The notes: a model not told the origin generated them from the sequence alone. A stretch of 64,000 nt of DNA from an uncultured Campylobacter sp. (GCF_938030145.1 NZ_CALHGM010000009.1:120990-184989); one strand, 5' to 3'; shown: positions 52,917-62,108, counted from the stretch's first letter. Program-made: numbers and translations.

Positions 52917-53639
52917 TTAATAATACGTAAATGGATTTTTTTGCTCGCTTATTATAACTTCAATTTTGCTTTTTTGCAAGAAAGGTGCGAGCGCGCGCCC
53001 AAAATAGCGCTCACTTTCAAAATGATTTATGTCGATCAAACTCACGCCGTTTTCTAAATTTTGAAGCGCCGCGTGATATTTTATATCGCCCGTGATGAAA
53101 CAATCCACGCCTAAGCTTTGATTTAGTTCGCTTCCGCTGCCGGTGCAAAGCGCGACACTTTGGATGAAATTTTTCGTCTTTACGGCGCGTAGATGCTCGA
53201 TGCCAAGCTTGCGCTTTATCTGTGCACACAGCTGCTCAAAGCTCAAATCCGCGCGCATGAAAACCAAAAATTCCCGCTCATCCGTAATTTCAAATTTTAA
53301 AATTTTGCGCGCTACGAATCCGTTTAAAACGTGCTTGTCAAAGTTCGTATGCATCGCGATAAGCGAGATATTTTTGCGGATCATCTCATAGATCAAATTT
53401 GCAGGATAAAGCCGCGGATCAAGCGATTTTAGCGGGCTAAAAATTAGCGGATGGTGTACCACCAAAAGCGAGCCCGCCTCCGCCTCGCGCACCAGCTCGC
53501 TAGTGACGTCAAGGCTTAGATAGATTTTTGAAATTTCATCATCCAAGCTTCCGAGCATTAGCCCGCTATTATCCCACGCCTCCGCGTCGCAAAATGGCGC
53601 GGCGGCGTTTAAAATTTCATAAATTTCGCCCGTTTTCAT
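52917..53639 (-). CDS. Nif3-like (DUF34) dinuclear metal-centre protein
   Basis: A 240-residue NIF3/YbgI-type protein. Metal ligands are in VVHHPLIFSPLKSL, AMHTNFDKH and the C-terminal LIDINHFESER; DCFITGDIKYHAA is also conserved. Some members act as GTP cyclohydrolase-like or metal-insertion factors, but function is not fixed. It is 5 bases downstream of glyQ and 9 before the zinc-ribbon gene. Confidence 0.92.
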   Translation of the reverse strand: MKTGEIYEILNAAAPFCDAEAWDNSGLMLGSLDDEISKIYLSLDVTSELVREAEAGSLLVVHHPLIFSPLKSLDPRLYPANLIYEMIRKNISLIAMHTNFDKHVLNGFVARKILKFEITDEREFLVFMRADLSFEQLCAQIKRKLGIEHLRAVKTKNFIQSVALCTGSGSELNQSLGVDCFITGDIKYHAALQNLENGVSLIDINHFESERYFGRALAPFLQKSKIEVIISEQKNPFTYY

Positions 53640-53644
53640 AAATC

Positions 53645-54643
53645 CTACTTTGCGCTTTCATCCGCTTTGTCTGCGGAATTTTGCTTGCCGCAAGCGTTTT
53701 TTAAATTTGCGCCTGCGGAGTTTGCGTTTGCCGCGCCGCCCTCTTTGCCGCTTTTTTTATCGCTGCACGTCGCGGCATCCAGCTCGGCGACGTATTTTTG
53801 CGGATCTGCATAGCAAAGCGCGCAGTTTTTGGCAAGATCGCGGATCTTTAAAATATAATCCTGCCTCTGCGTGACCGAGATCGCTCCGCGCGCATCAAGG
53901 ACGTTGAACGTGTGCGCCGCGAGCATGCAGTAATCATACGCGGGAAGCGCCAGGCCGTGCTTTAGGATGCTCTTGCACTCGCCGAAGCAGTTTTCAAACT
54001 GATTAAAAAGCATCGCGGTGTCCGCAAGCTCGAAGTTGTATTTGCTGAACTCAAACTCGCCCCTTTTATGCACGTCGCCGTAAGTTACTAGCCCCGCCTT
54101 GTCGTCCCAGACGATGTCGTAAACGTCGTCTTTGTTTTGTAGATACATCGCCAAGCGCTCAAGCCCATAGGTGATCTCGCCGCTTATTAGCTCGCACGTG
54201 ATGCCGCCTACCTGCTGAAAATAGGTAAACTGCGTCACCTCCATGCCGTCTAGCCAAACCTCCCAGCCAAGCCCCCAGGCCCCTAGCGTCGGGCTCTCCC
54301 AGTTGTCTTCTACGAAGCGAATATCGTGGCTTTTAAGATCTAGCCCCAGCTTTTCCAGGCTTTTTAGATAGAGTTCTTGGATATTATCCGGGCTCGGTTT
54401 TAAGATCACCTGAAACTGATAATACGCGCCGAGGCGGTTTGGGTTTTCGCCGTAGCGCCCATCTGTTGGGCGACGCGAGGGTGCTACGTATGCCGCACGC
54501 CAAGGTTTGCTTCCTAGACTGCGCAAAAAGGTAGCCTGATGATAGGTGCCTGCGCCCGCGGGCATATCGTAGGGCTGAACGAGCAAGCAGCCCTGCTCGT
54601 GCCAGTAGTTTTGAAGCGTCAAAATAATCTGTGAAAACGTCAT
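53645..54643 (-). CDS. glyQ: Glycine-tRNA ligase alpha subunit with a C-terminal low-complexity tail
   Basis: A 332-residue GlyQ. The class II core is clear: LQNYWHEQGCLLVQPYDMPAGAGTYHQATFLR, SRRPTDGRYGENPNRLGAYYQFQVILKPS, LGWEVWLDGMEVTQFTYFQQVGG and SVTQRQDYILKIRDLAKNCA. The family is normally about 285-305 residues. After YVAELDAAT a Ser/Ala/Asn/Lys tail of about 40 residues is appended. glyS is not in the window. It follows the frameshifted GyrI-type gene by 10-30 bases. Confidence 0.95.
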   Translation of the reverse strand: MTFSQIILTLQNYWHEQGCLLVQPYDMPAGAGTYHQATFLRSLGSKPWRAAYVAPSRRPTDGRYGENPNRLGAYYQFQVILKPSPDNIQELYLKSLEKLGLDLKSHDIRFVEDNWESPTLGAWGLGWEVWLDGMEVTQFTYFQQVGGITCELISGEITYGLERLAMYLQNKDDVYDIVWDDKAGLVTYGDVHKRGEFEFSKYNFELADTAMLFNQFENCFGECKSILKHGLALPAYDYCMLAAHTFNVLDARGAISVTQRQDYILKIRDLAKNCALCYADPQKYVAELDAATCSDKKSGKEGGAANANSAGANLKNACGKQNSADKADESAK

Positions 54644-54675
54644 TTTTATCCTTTTATCGATATGTAAATTTAAAT

Positions 54676-55145
54676 TTATCTTCCAAAGCGCCTTTCAAAG
54701 TCCGTTTGAAAAGCGCTTTGAAGCTTCGAACTTTCAAAAAATTTCCAAATTCCGGTCCAGTATTCGCCAGCTCTCGTAGGCTCGTTCGCAAAATCAAAAA
54801 CCGCGTAATCGCCCGCTTCGATATGTAATTTTTCGCAGGTTTCATCGTGCTCATTTTTACAGCACTGATTTGCGGATTTGCAAGCTTCGTCGTGGCTTTC
54901 TTATGGTGCCCTTCCTTCGAGCAAGTGCCTATTAGCACGGAGTATTCGCCATGCGCGCCGTTTTCGTAGTCGTAATATACGGCGTAAATTTCATTTTTCG
55001 TGGCGCTGCTTCTGCTAGCGTTAAATTTTAAAAACTCGCCCCACAAATTTGCGATCACCCCTCGCCCGCTCATCTCATCTGCGTTATTCGTGCGAGCCTT
55101 TAGCTCACAAATTTCAAAGCCCTCGCTCAATTTTAAAATTTTCAT
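54676..55145 (-). pseudogene. Effector-binding (GyrI/AraC C-terminal type) protein, frameshifted
   Basis: The first half in frame (to about NEIYAVYYDYENGAHGEYSVLIG) is the N-terminal half of a small effector-binding domain. The uninterrupted frame then continues to 54654 with unrelated residues. The real second half is in the -1 frame from about 54895: EAGDYAVFDFANEP, then RAGEYWTGIWKFFESS and QTDFERRFGR, with a stop at 54676. Restoring one base in the AAGAAAG run near 54896-54903 joins the halves as HKESHDEACK and gives about 156 residues. It is either a recent pseudogene or a sequencing error; programmed slippage is less likely. It lies between purE and glyQ. Confidence 0.82.
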
Positions 55146-55148
55146 AGA

Positions 55149-55649
55149 TTAATCTTCAAGCAGCACTTCGATCTGCTCGGAGTCCTTTTTCAGCGCCTCC
55201 GCTTTTGCCGCGCGATCCGCCTTTAGCTTCGAGCTTAGCACCTCGTCGCTTAAAGCTAAAATTTGCAACGCCAGATACGCCGCGTTTTTCGCGCCCGCCT
55301 TGCCGATCGCAAGCGTCGCGACGGGGATGCCCGCAGGCATCTGCACGGTCGAATACAGCGCATCTACGCCGCTAAGCGCGCTGCCGCCGAGCGGGACGCC
55401 TAGCACCGGCTTGGTCGTATTCGCAGCGACCGCGCCCGCAAGATGCGCCGCCATGCCCGCCGCGCAGATGAAGACCTGCGCACCCTTTTTCTCGGCGTCC
55501 GTGACGTATTTAGCCGTGCGGGCGGGGCTTCGGTGTGCCGAAGATACGATCATCTCGTACGGTGCGCCGAATTCGTTTAAAATTTTAGCCGCCTCGTAAA
55601 CGACCTCGTAATCGCTCTTTGAGCCCATTATTATAGAAACAAATTTCAT
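55149..55649 (-). CDS. purE: N5-carboxyaminoimidazole ribonucleotide mutase
   Basis: A 166-residue PurE of de novo purine synthesis. Start MKFVSIIMGSKSDYEVV with AAGGAGAT upstream; the frame opens eight codons earlier. SAHRSPARTAKYV and AAGMAAHLAGAVAANTTKPVLGVPL are the substrate-binding blocks of class I PurE. Its start overlaps the U32 gene stop (ATGA). Confidence 0.95.
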   Translation of the reverse strand: MKFVSIIMGSKSDYEVVYEAAKILNEFGAPYEMIVSSAHRSPARTAKYVTDAEKKGAQVFICAAGMAAHLAGAVAANTTKPVLGVPLGGSALSGVDALYSTVQMPAGIPVATLAIGKAGAKNAAYLALQILALSDEVLSSKLKADRAAKAEALKKDSEQIEVLLED

Positions 55650-56914
55650 TCTATCTCCTTTCTTAAAAAGCAAAACTCCGCGAGCTTCGCAGGCAGCTTA
55701 ATCTCATTTAGATTGCCGCTGTGAATCTCGCTAAATTCCTTACCGCTGCGGCTTTGCAGCTTCTTAAATTTCAAATATGGCTTGCCGTCAAGCTCAAAAA
55801 TTTCGCCGATTTCATTATCGCAAGCGCAAATTTTAAAGCCGCGCGGAGCGAAAATTTCATACGCTTCGCCCGGCAAAATTTTATCTTTGACGCTTATAAA
55901 CTCGCCGTCTTGCGAGATCGCGCAAACCTGATGCGTGCCAAGCTCGATGCTACGGTCTAAATTTTGCGTATCCTCTCGCTCATACGGGCGCTTTATCAAA
56001 TATCCGTCGCTAAAACCGCGGTTTTTAAGCGTCGCGATCTCGCGCTCGTAAACACCGGCCTCAAATTTATCGCTCGCGGCATCGTCGATCGCCGCGCGGT
56101 AGGCGTTCGTGGCGCATGCGACGTAGTATTCGCTCTTGGTGCGCCCTTCGATTTTGAAGCTGTCGATCGCGCCCGTTTGCATGATCTTTTGCACGTGCGA
56201 AATGAGGCTAAGATCTTTCGCGTTCATTACGAAAGTGCCCTCCCCTTCGCGCTCTTGTAAGCGGAAAAGCGCGCTGGTTTCGGGATTTTTCGCATAAAGC
56301 TCGTAGTTAAATCTGCAGTCGTTCGCGCAGCTTCCGCGGTTGCTAAAGCGCCCGCTTTGCACCGCGCTAACAAGACAGCGCCCGCTGTATGCGAAACACA
56401 TCGAGCCGTGCACGAAAATTTCAATCTCGAGGTTAGGAATTTTTTCTTTAATCTCCACGGCGTCTTTGAGCGTCATCTCTCGCGCCGCGACGATGCGCAC
56501 GGCGCCCAGCTCCGCCCAAACCTGCGCATCCAGATAATTTAGCACGTTAGCTTGGGTAGAGACGTGGATCGGAATTTCTGGAGCTACGGCTCGCGCGAGG
56601 CTCGCAACGCCTGGAGTTGCGATTAAAATTCCATCCACGCGCAGATCGCGAAGAAATTCCAAATGCCTTTCGATGTTTCCTAGCTGGCCGTTGGTCGCAA
56701 AGCCGTTCACGGTCGCGTAGAGCTTCTTGCCACGCTCGTGCGCGTGCGCGACGCCCTGCGCGAAGCTTTCCTTGCTAAATTCCTTCGCGCTTCGCTGGCG
56801 CAGCGAAAATGAGCCGGTGCTTGCATACACGGCGTCCGCGCCGTAAGCCAGGGCGATTTTTAGTTTCGTTAAATTCCCAGCAGGAGCTAAGAGTTCGGGT
56901 TTTTTCAAATACAT
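55646..56914 (-). CDS. U32-family peptidase-like protein (TrhP/YegQ type)
   Basis: A 422-residue protein of the peptidase U32 family. KPELLAPAGNLTKLKIALAYGADAVYAS at the N-terminus and FVHGSMCFAYSGRCLVSAVQSGRFSNRGSCANDCRFNYEL, with its cluster of cysteines, are characteristic. Members of this branch (TrhP) take part in prephenate-dependent 5-hydroxyuridine formation in tRNA and contain an iron-sulfur cluster; older annotations say collagenase. It heads the long leftward run to rplS. Confidence 0.9.
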   Translation of the reverse strand: MYLKKPELLAPAGNLTKLKIALAYGADAVYASTGSFSLRQRSAKEFSKESFAQGVAHAHERGKKLYATVNGFATNGQLGNIERHLEFLRDLRVDGILIATPGVASLARAVAPEIPIHVSTQANVLNYLDAQVWAELGAVRIVAAREMTLKDAVEIKEKIPNLEIEIFVHGSMCFAYSGRCLVSAVQSGRFSNRGSCANDCRFNYELYAKNPETSALFRLQEREGEGTFVMNAKDLSLISHVQKIMQTGAIDSFKIEGRTKSEYYVACATNAYRAAIDDAASDKFEAGVYEREIATLKNRGFSDGYLIKRPYEREDTQNLDRSIELGTHQVCAISQDGEFISVKDKILPGEAYEIFAPRGFKICACDNEIGEIFELDGKPYLKFKKLQSRSGKEFSEIHSGNLNEIKLPAKLAEFCFLRKEIE

Positions 56915-56943
56915 TCCTAGTGATTTTTTAAGCGCGATTTTAC

Positions 56944-56949
56944 TACAAT
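56944..56949 (+). promoter_or_regulatory. Candidate -10 box of the PHP phosphatase gene
   Basis: TACAAT 31 bases before the ATG at 56980, in the short spacer divergent to the U32 gene. Confidence 0.45.
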
Positions 56950-56979
56950 TTAGCCAAAATTTTATTTAAGGAGCAGTTG

Positions 56980-57777
56980 ATGCGAGCCGATCTACACAAC
57001 CACACCTATCTTTGCAACCACGCTAGCGGCGAGCCGCGACAGTATTTGGAAGCGGCGATCGCACGAGGCATAGAAATTTTCGGCTTTGCGGATCACGCGC
57101 CGATGAACTTCGATCAAAAATACCGAATGAGCTTCGAGCAGATGGAGCTTTACGAGCGGATGATTAGGGATCTGCGAGATGAGTTTAGCGAGCGGATCGA
57201 CGTGCGGCTGGGATACGAGGTCGATTTTATGACGAAAAAAGAGTTAATGGATGAGCGGATTTTCGCGCGCGAGGCGCGCGAGGTTGATTATCTCATCGGT
57301 TCGGTGCATTTTTTAAACAACTGGGGCTTTGATAACGAGGAATTTTTAGATCAGTGGAGCGGGCGCGAAATAGACGACGTTTATCGCGAATACTTTGCGC
57401 TAATCTGCGCGCTGTGCAAAAGCGGCAAATTCGACATTTTAGGGCACATGGATCTGATTAAAATTTTTAAATTTACTCCGAAAAAAGATATTAGAGTTTT
57501 GGCTGGCGGCGCGATAAATGCGATCAAAAAAAGCGGCATCGTCGTGGAGCTAAACTCCGCGGGGCTTCGCAAGCCCGCGAATGAAATTTACCCAAGCGAC
57601 GCGCTTTTGGAGGTGCTTGCGGATGCAGACGTGCCGATCACGCTTAGCTCGGACGCGCACTCGGTTACCCAAGTAGCGCTAAACTACGATAAAATTTACG
57701 CCAAAGCGCGCGAGTTCGGCTACGAGCGGATCGCAGTTTTCAAAAATCGCGAGCGGCAGTTCGTAAAGCTGGCATAA
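56980..57777 (+). CDS. PHP-domain histidinol-phosphatase family protein
   Basis: A 265-residue HisJ-like PHP phosphoesterase. The metal ligands appear in RADLHNHTYLCNH, FADHAPM, YEVDF, GSVHFL, FDILGHMDLIK and TLSSDAHS. The ATG at 56980 is chosen over the overlapping TTG at 56977 because GGAG is then 6 bases away. It may supply histidinol-phosphate phosphatase for histidine synthesis, although PHP proteins of this size can act on other phosphoesters. Confidence 0.88.
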   Translation: MRADLHNHTYLCNHASGEPRQYLEAAIARGIEIFGFADHAPMNFDQKYRMSFEQMELYERMIRDLRDEFSERIDVRLGYEVDFMTKKELMDERIFAREAREVDYLIGSVHFLNNWGFDNEEFLDQWSGREIDDVYREYFALICALCKSGKFDILGHMDLIKIFKFTPKKDIRVLAGGAINAIKKSGIVVELNSAGLRKPANEIYPSDALLEVLADADVPITLSSDAHSVTQVALNYDKIYAKAREFGYERIAVFKNRERQFVKLA

Positions 57778-58008
57778 ATTTTAACGACAGCCGCTCTCTG
57801 CTAAATTTAAAAAGCGTGAACGGCGAGAAATTTTAAAATTTCAAAATCTTCGGCGGCGTGAAAATTTCAGATTTCAAAAGGCACGGCGGCGAGAAATTTT
57901 AAAAATCGCGGCGCGCAAAACGGCGCAGATAAAGTCGAATTTCAACTAAATAATGTTAAAATCCGCCGTTAAATTTAGCCCGAATACGGGCGGAAAAAAG
58001 GAAAAAAT

Positions 58009-59436
58009 ATGGGAAAATTTGTTAATGACGTGAAGGAATTTTTTAAATTTTGCGATGAAAACGAGGTCGAGTTTGTGGATTTTAGATTTACCGATCTGAA
58101 AGGCACCTGGCACCACGTCGCTTACAACTACAAGCGCCTGCCGAAGGACTTCGCCGATGGAATTCCGTTCGACGCGAGCTCGGTAGCGGCGTGGCAGCCA
58201 ATCGATAAATCCGATATGATGCTAAAGCCCGACGTAGGGACGGCGTTTTTGGATCCATTCACCGCGGACGTGACGATCATCGTCATCTGCGACGTTTATG
58301 ATATCTACAAAAACGAGCTTTACGAAAAATGCCCGCGCTCGATCGCCAAAAAAGCTGAGCAGTTTCTACAAACCACGGGTCTTGGAGATACCTGCTATTT
58401 CGGGCCGGAGAATGAGTTTTTCGTTTTCGACGACGTAAAGATTATCGATGATATGAACTGCGCGATGTTTAAGGTAGATACCGAAGAGGGGCATTGGAAC
58501 AGCGGTAAAAACTACAAAGACGGCTTTAACAGCGGTCACCGCCCGGGCGTAAAGGGCGGTTACTTCCCCGTCCAGCCCGTAGATTCGATGGTCGATCTAC
58601 GCGCCGAAATGCTAAAGGTACTTGAGCAAATCGGGCTTGAGACCTTCATCTGTCACCACGAAGTAGCGCAAGGCCAAGGCGAGATCGGCGTCAAATACGG
58701 CACTCTCGTCGAGGCCGCCGACAACGTGCAAAAATACAAATACGTAGTAAAGATGGTCGCGCACCTAAACGGCAAGACCGCGACCTTTATGCCAAAGCCG
58801 CTCTACGGCGATAACGGCAGCGGAATGCATGTGCATCAATCGATCTGGAAAAAGGGCAAAAACACCTTTTACAAAAAGGGCAACTACGCAAATTTAAGCG
58901 ACGCGGCGAGATGGTACATCGGCGGCGTGCTAAAGCATGCGCGCAGCGTCGCGGCGTTTACGAACCCGAGCACCAACAGCTACAAGCGCTTGATCCCGGG
59001 CTTTGAGGCGCCGTCCATTCTAACTTATTCGAGCCAAAACCGCTCTGCTTCGATCCGCATCCCTTACGGCAGCGGCGAGCACTCGGTGCGCGCGGAGATG
59101 CGCTTCCCAGATAGCACCGCGTGCCCGTATTTAGCATTTGCGGCGATGCTGATGGCGGGAATCGACGGTATCAAAAACAAAACCGAGCCGGTGGGGCCGA
59201 TGGATGAGAATTTATTCAAGCTGCATCTGGATGAGATCCGCGAGCGCGGTATCGAGCAGCTTCCGCACACGCTTCGCGGCAGCCTAGAGGCGGTGATCCG
59301 CGATAACGAGTATCTGCGCCCGATAATGAGCGAGCTTTTTATCGAGACCTATCAGCATTTTAAATTTGAAACGCAGGTTTGGCCTTACGAGGCGCGCCCT
59401 ACGCCGTTTGAGTTTGCGACGAATTATTCGTGCTAA
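58009..59436 (+). CDS. glnA: Type I glutamine synthetase lacking the adenylylation tyrosine
   Basis: A 475-residue GlnA making glutamine from glutamate, ammonia and ATP. Motifs: FTDLKGTWHHV, DASSVAAWQPI, GPENEFFVFD, EEGHWNSGK, HHEVAQGQGEIGVKYGTL, MPKPLYGDNGSGMHVH and NRSASIRIP. In the loop where enterobacterial GlnA carries the adenylylated Tyr (NLYDLPPEE), this protein has DENLFKLHLDE with Phe403, so control by GlnE-type adenylylation is not possible. This matches the known condition in Helicobacter. AAGGAAAAA precedes the ATG. Confidence 0.96.
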   Translation: MGKFVNDVKEFFKFCDENEVEFVDFRFTDLKGTWHHVAYNYKRLPKDFADGIPFDASSVAAWQPIDKSDMMLKPDVGTAFLDPFTADVTIIVICDVYDIYKNELYEKCPRSIAKKAEQFLQTTGLGDTCYFGPENEFFVFDDVKIIDDMNCAMFKVDTEEGHWNSGKNYKDGFNSGHRPGVKGGYFPVQPVDSMVDLRAEMLKVLEQIGLETFICHHEVAQGQGEIGVKYGTLVEAADNVQKYKYVVKMVAHLNGKTATFMPKPLYGDNGSGMHVHQSIWKKGKNTFYKKGNYANLSDAARWYIGGVLKHARSVAAFTNPSTNSYKRLIPGFEAPSILTYSSQNRSASIRIPYGSGEHSVRAEMRFPDSTACPYLAFAAMLMAGIDGIKNKTEPVGPMDENLFKLHLDEIRERGIEQLPHTLRGSLEAVIRDNEYLRPIMSELFIETYQHFKFETQVWPYEARPTPFEFATNYSC

Positions 59437-59450
59437 GACGGGCTTATTTT

Positions 59451-59488
59451 ATGCCGCGCCGCCCGGTTTTTACGAGACGGTGCGGCAT
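59451..59488 (+). terminator. Hairpin after glnA
   Basis: ATGCCGCGCC pairs with GGTGCGGCAT (one G-U pair) across an 18-base loop, 14 bases past the glnA stop. There is no clear T-run, so terminator function is tentative. Confidence 0.4.
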
Positions 59489-59540
59489 TGAGCCTTGGAA
59501 TTTTAAAATTTCGCCGCATGCGCGAACTTAAATACCGCCC

Positions 59541-60794
59541 GTGAAGCTTCAACTCTTTTACCGAAAACGTGAAATTTTATACTTTCTGCTCATTTTGCTT
59601 GGAATTTTATCGATAAACTTAGGCGTGAAATTTTATGAGCTCAAAGAATTCCGCGCGAGAAACTACGCCTTTTACGACGCGCAAATTTTAAACGCCTACG
59701 CCAAAACCAACGAGCGCGGCCGCACCTACACGGTGCTAAAGCTCAAAACGGCGGATTTCACCCTCTACACGACCGCTGGGCTCGGGCGGGAATTTCACCG
59801 CTTTGCGCGCGTAAATATCGGCATCGTAACGAAAAACGTAAAATTTTTAGATTTTTTAAAGCAGCGCTTTTACGCGCCAAATTTTAAAATCGGAGACGAG
59901 CTTGCGCCTTCCGGGGCAAAATGGCGCGCGATAGAGTTCGTCCGAGCCCAACACGAAGATGAGATGACGGCGGATCTTTACTCCGCGCTGTATTTTGCGA
60001 CCGAAATTTCAAAACCGCTGCGCGCTAGCGTGACAAACTGGGGCATAGCGCACATCATCTCGATCAGTGGCTTTCATCTAGGCATCATCTTTAGCACCGT
60101 CTTTCTCTTGGCGATGCCGATCTACCGCTACTTTCAGGATCGCTACTTTCCGTATCGCAGCGCCAAGCGCGATCTTAGCGTCTTTGTGATCGTGCTGATG
60201 AGCGGATATCTCTTCGTGCTTGATTTTACGCCGAGCTTTCTGCGCTCGCTTGCGATGTGCTGCGTGGGGTTTTACCTAGCGATGCGAAATTTCTATATGC
60301 TTAAATTTACAAACCTTTTTCTCACTATCGCGCTTCTGCTTGCGTTTTTCCCACACTTGGCTTTTTCGATCGGATTTTATTTCTCCTGCCTCGGCGTGCT
60401 GTATATCTTCCTCTATCTGCACCATTTCGCGCCTAAATTTAAACTCTGGCAAAACGTCATACTTTTCAATCTCTACGTTTGGCTCAGCATGAACGTAGCG
60501 GTCTATTATTTCTTCCCGACCGCTTCGTTGCAACAGCTTAGCGTCATGCCGCTAGGATACGTGTTTGTGATCTTTTATCCGTTAAGCATATTTTTGCATC
60601 TATTAGGTCTTGGCGGCGCGCTCGATACGCCGCTGCTTGCGTTTTTAAACTTTGCTCTGCCGAGCTTTCAGGCGCAAATTCCGCCGCTTCTTTTCGCGCT
60701 CGCAAACATCTGTGCGCTTGCTGCGATAAAGCTTCGCTACGCAGCACTCGGCTGCGCGATAATCGGAATTTCGCCGATATTTTTTATAACGTAG
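59541..60794 (+). CDS. comEC: ComEC/Rec2-family DNA uptake channel, short form
   Basis: A 417-residue polytopic protein with a ComEC competence domain. The conserved HIISISGFHLGIIF is at about residue 170-182, followed by about seven membrane segments with TPSFLRSLAMCC and FSIGFYFSCLGVLYIF. An N-terminal soluble part (about 35-140) resembles the OB-like region. The metallo-beta-lactamase domain of longer ComEC proteins is missing, as in other Campylobacter. It should conduct single-stranded DNA through the inner membrane. The GTG start has no clear ribosome binding site. Confidence 0.85.
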   Translation: MKLQLFYRKREILYFLLILLGILSINLGVKFYELKEFRARNYAFYDAQILNAYAKTNERGRTYTVLKLKTADFTLYTTAGLGREFHRFARVNIGIVTKNVKFLDFLKQRFYAPNFKIGDELAPSGAKWRAIEFVRAQHEDEMTADLYSALYFATEISKPLRASVTNWGIAHIISISGFHLGIIFSTVFLLAMPIYRYFQDRYFPYRSAKRDLSVFVIVLMSGYLFVLDFTPSFLRSLAMCCVGFYLAMRNFYMLKFTNLFLTIALLLAFFPHLAFSIGFYFSCLGVLYIFLYLHHFAPKFKLWQNVILFNLYVWLSMNVAVYYFFPTASLQQLSVMPLGYVFVIFYPLSIFLHLLGLGGALDTPLLAFLNFALPSFQAQIPPLLFALANICALAAIKLRYAALGCAIIGISPIFFIT

Positions 60795-60873
60795 CGCGCG
60801 AAAATTCCGGCGGGAATTTTATCCGTTGGAATTTTATGCTAAAATCGCGCTTCAAATCTCACAAAGGATCAAA

Positions 60874-61164
60874 ATGTTTATTGCAAACCTCACCTACGTC
60901 AAAGACGCAAGCGAAGCGGACCGCTTTATCAACGAGCACAACACGTTTTTAGATAAATTTTTCGCGGCGGATAAATTTATCTGCTCGGGGCGAAAAGTCC
61001 CTCGCACCGGCGGCATCATCTTAATCAATGCCAAAGACCGCGCGGAGCTTGATGAGATCATCGCGCAAGATCCGTTCTTTCAAAACGGCGTCGCAAAATA
61101 CGAGATCATAGAATTTGCTCCGACGAAATTTGCGCCCGAGTTTTGGCGACTTTTTAGCGAATAA
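60874..61164 (+). CDS. YciI-like protein
   Basis: A 96-residue YciI-family protein (dimeric alpha+beta barrel). Start MFIANLTYVKDASEADRFINEHNTFLDKFF with AAAGGATC upstream; the frame opens 16 codons earlier without a site. GGIILINAKDRAELDEIIAQDPFFQNGVAKYEIIEFAP is family-typical. Function is unknown in most members. Confidence 0.88.
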   Translation: MFIANLTYVKDASEADRFINEHNTFLDKFFAADKFICSGRKVPRTGGIILINAKDRAELDEIIAQDPFFQNGVAKYEIIEFAPTKFAPEFWRLFSE

Positions 61165-61334
61165 ACGGCGCGGGTTAAATTTTAAAATTTACGCGCTCAA
61201 ACATGCCTCTGAAATTTAGCCGTTTTGCGCGCGAGATAAAATTCCCGCTAAATTTAAAAGCCGGTCGCGGCGGCCAATTTAGATAAGCTTAAAACTGAAA
61301 TTATGCAAAAACGGCTAAATTTAAAGGAGATCGG

Positions 61335-62108
61335 GTGCTGATAAAACTGCGGCTCGCAACGCCGCAAGATGCAGAGGCGCTGCTTGAAATTTACGCGCCT
61401 TACGTAAAGCAAACGGCGATCAGCTTCGAATACGACGTGCCCAGCGCCGCGGAATTTGCGGAGCGCATCGAGCAGACGCTGCAAAGATACCCCTATCTAC
61501 TCGCTTACGTAAGCGATGAGGCGACATTTGCGAACAATGAACGAGATGAAAATTTTAAAATTTCCGCAAGCGCGGCTGGCGCAGAGAGTGAAATTTCGCC
61601 CGCAGACGAAGCGCGAAATTGCGCAAGCGGTGCGGCAAAACAAAATGGCGCAAATTTAATCGCCTCGGCAAAACAAAGCGGCGTAAATTTAAAACCGGGC
61701 CAAATCCTCGGCTACGCCTACGCTTCGACTTTCAAAGAGCGCGCGGCATACGATTGGTCGGCGGAATGCTCAGTCTATGTATCGCAAAACGTGCGCGCTC
61801 TGGGTATCGGCAAGCTGCTCTACGAGGCGCTACAGCGCGCGCTTAGGGCTCAAAACATCGTAGATATGAACGCTTGCATCGCTTGCGGGGATGACGAATA
61901 TCTAAACGACGCGAGCGTGCGATTTCACGAGCGTATGGGCTTTCGCTTTGTCGGCAGATTCGAGCGCTGCGCCTATAAATTCGGCCGCTGGTACGATATG
62001 GCGTGGATGCAAAAGCCCATCGGCGAGCATCTGCAAAACCAGCCTCCGATGAAGCCTTTCGCGCGCTTTAGAGATGAAATTTGCGCGAGCGCGGGCATTG
62101 AAATTTAA
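61335..62108 (+). CDS. GNAT N-acetyltransferase (phosphinothricin-type) with an inserted loop
   Basis: A 257-residue acetyltransferase. IKLRLATPQDAEALLEIYAPYVKQTAISFEYDVPS and the acetyl-CoA-binding ECSVYVSQNVRALGIGKLLYEAL, then NDASVRFHERMGFRFVGRFERCAYKFGRWYDMAWMQKP identify the PAT/BAR-like branch. Residues about 62-121 (rich in Ala, Ser, Asn, Glu) are an insertion between the LAYV and GQILGYAYAS strands; relatives are about 165-190 residues. The start is GTG with AAAGGAG upstream. Substrate unknown, possibly an amino acid analogue. Confidence 0.88.
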   Translation: MLIKLRLATPQDAEALLEIYAPYVKQTAISFEYDVPSAAEFAERIEQTLQRYPYLLAYVSDEATFANNERDENFKISASAAGAESEISPADEARNCASGAAKQNGANLIASAKQSGVNLKPGQILGYAYASTFKERAAYDWSAECSVYVSQNVRALGIGKLLYEALQRALRAQNIVDMNACIACGDDEYLNDASVRFHERMGFRFVGRFERCAYKFGRWYDMAWMQKPIGEHLQNQPPMKPFARFRDEICASAGIEI

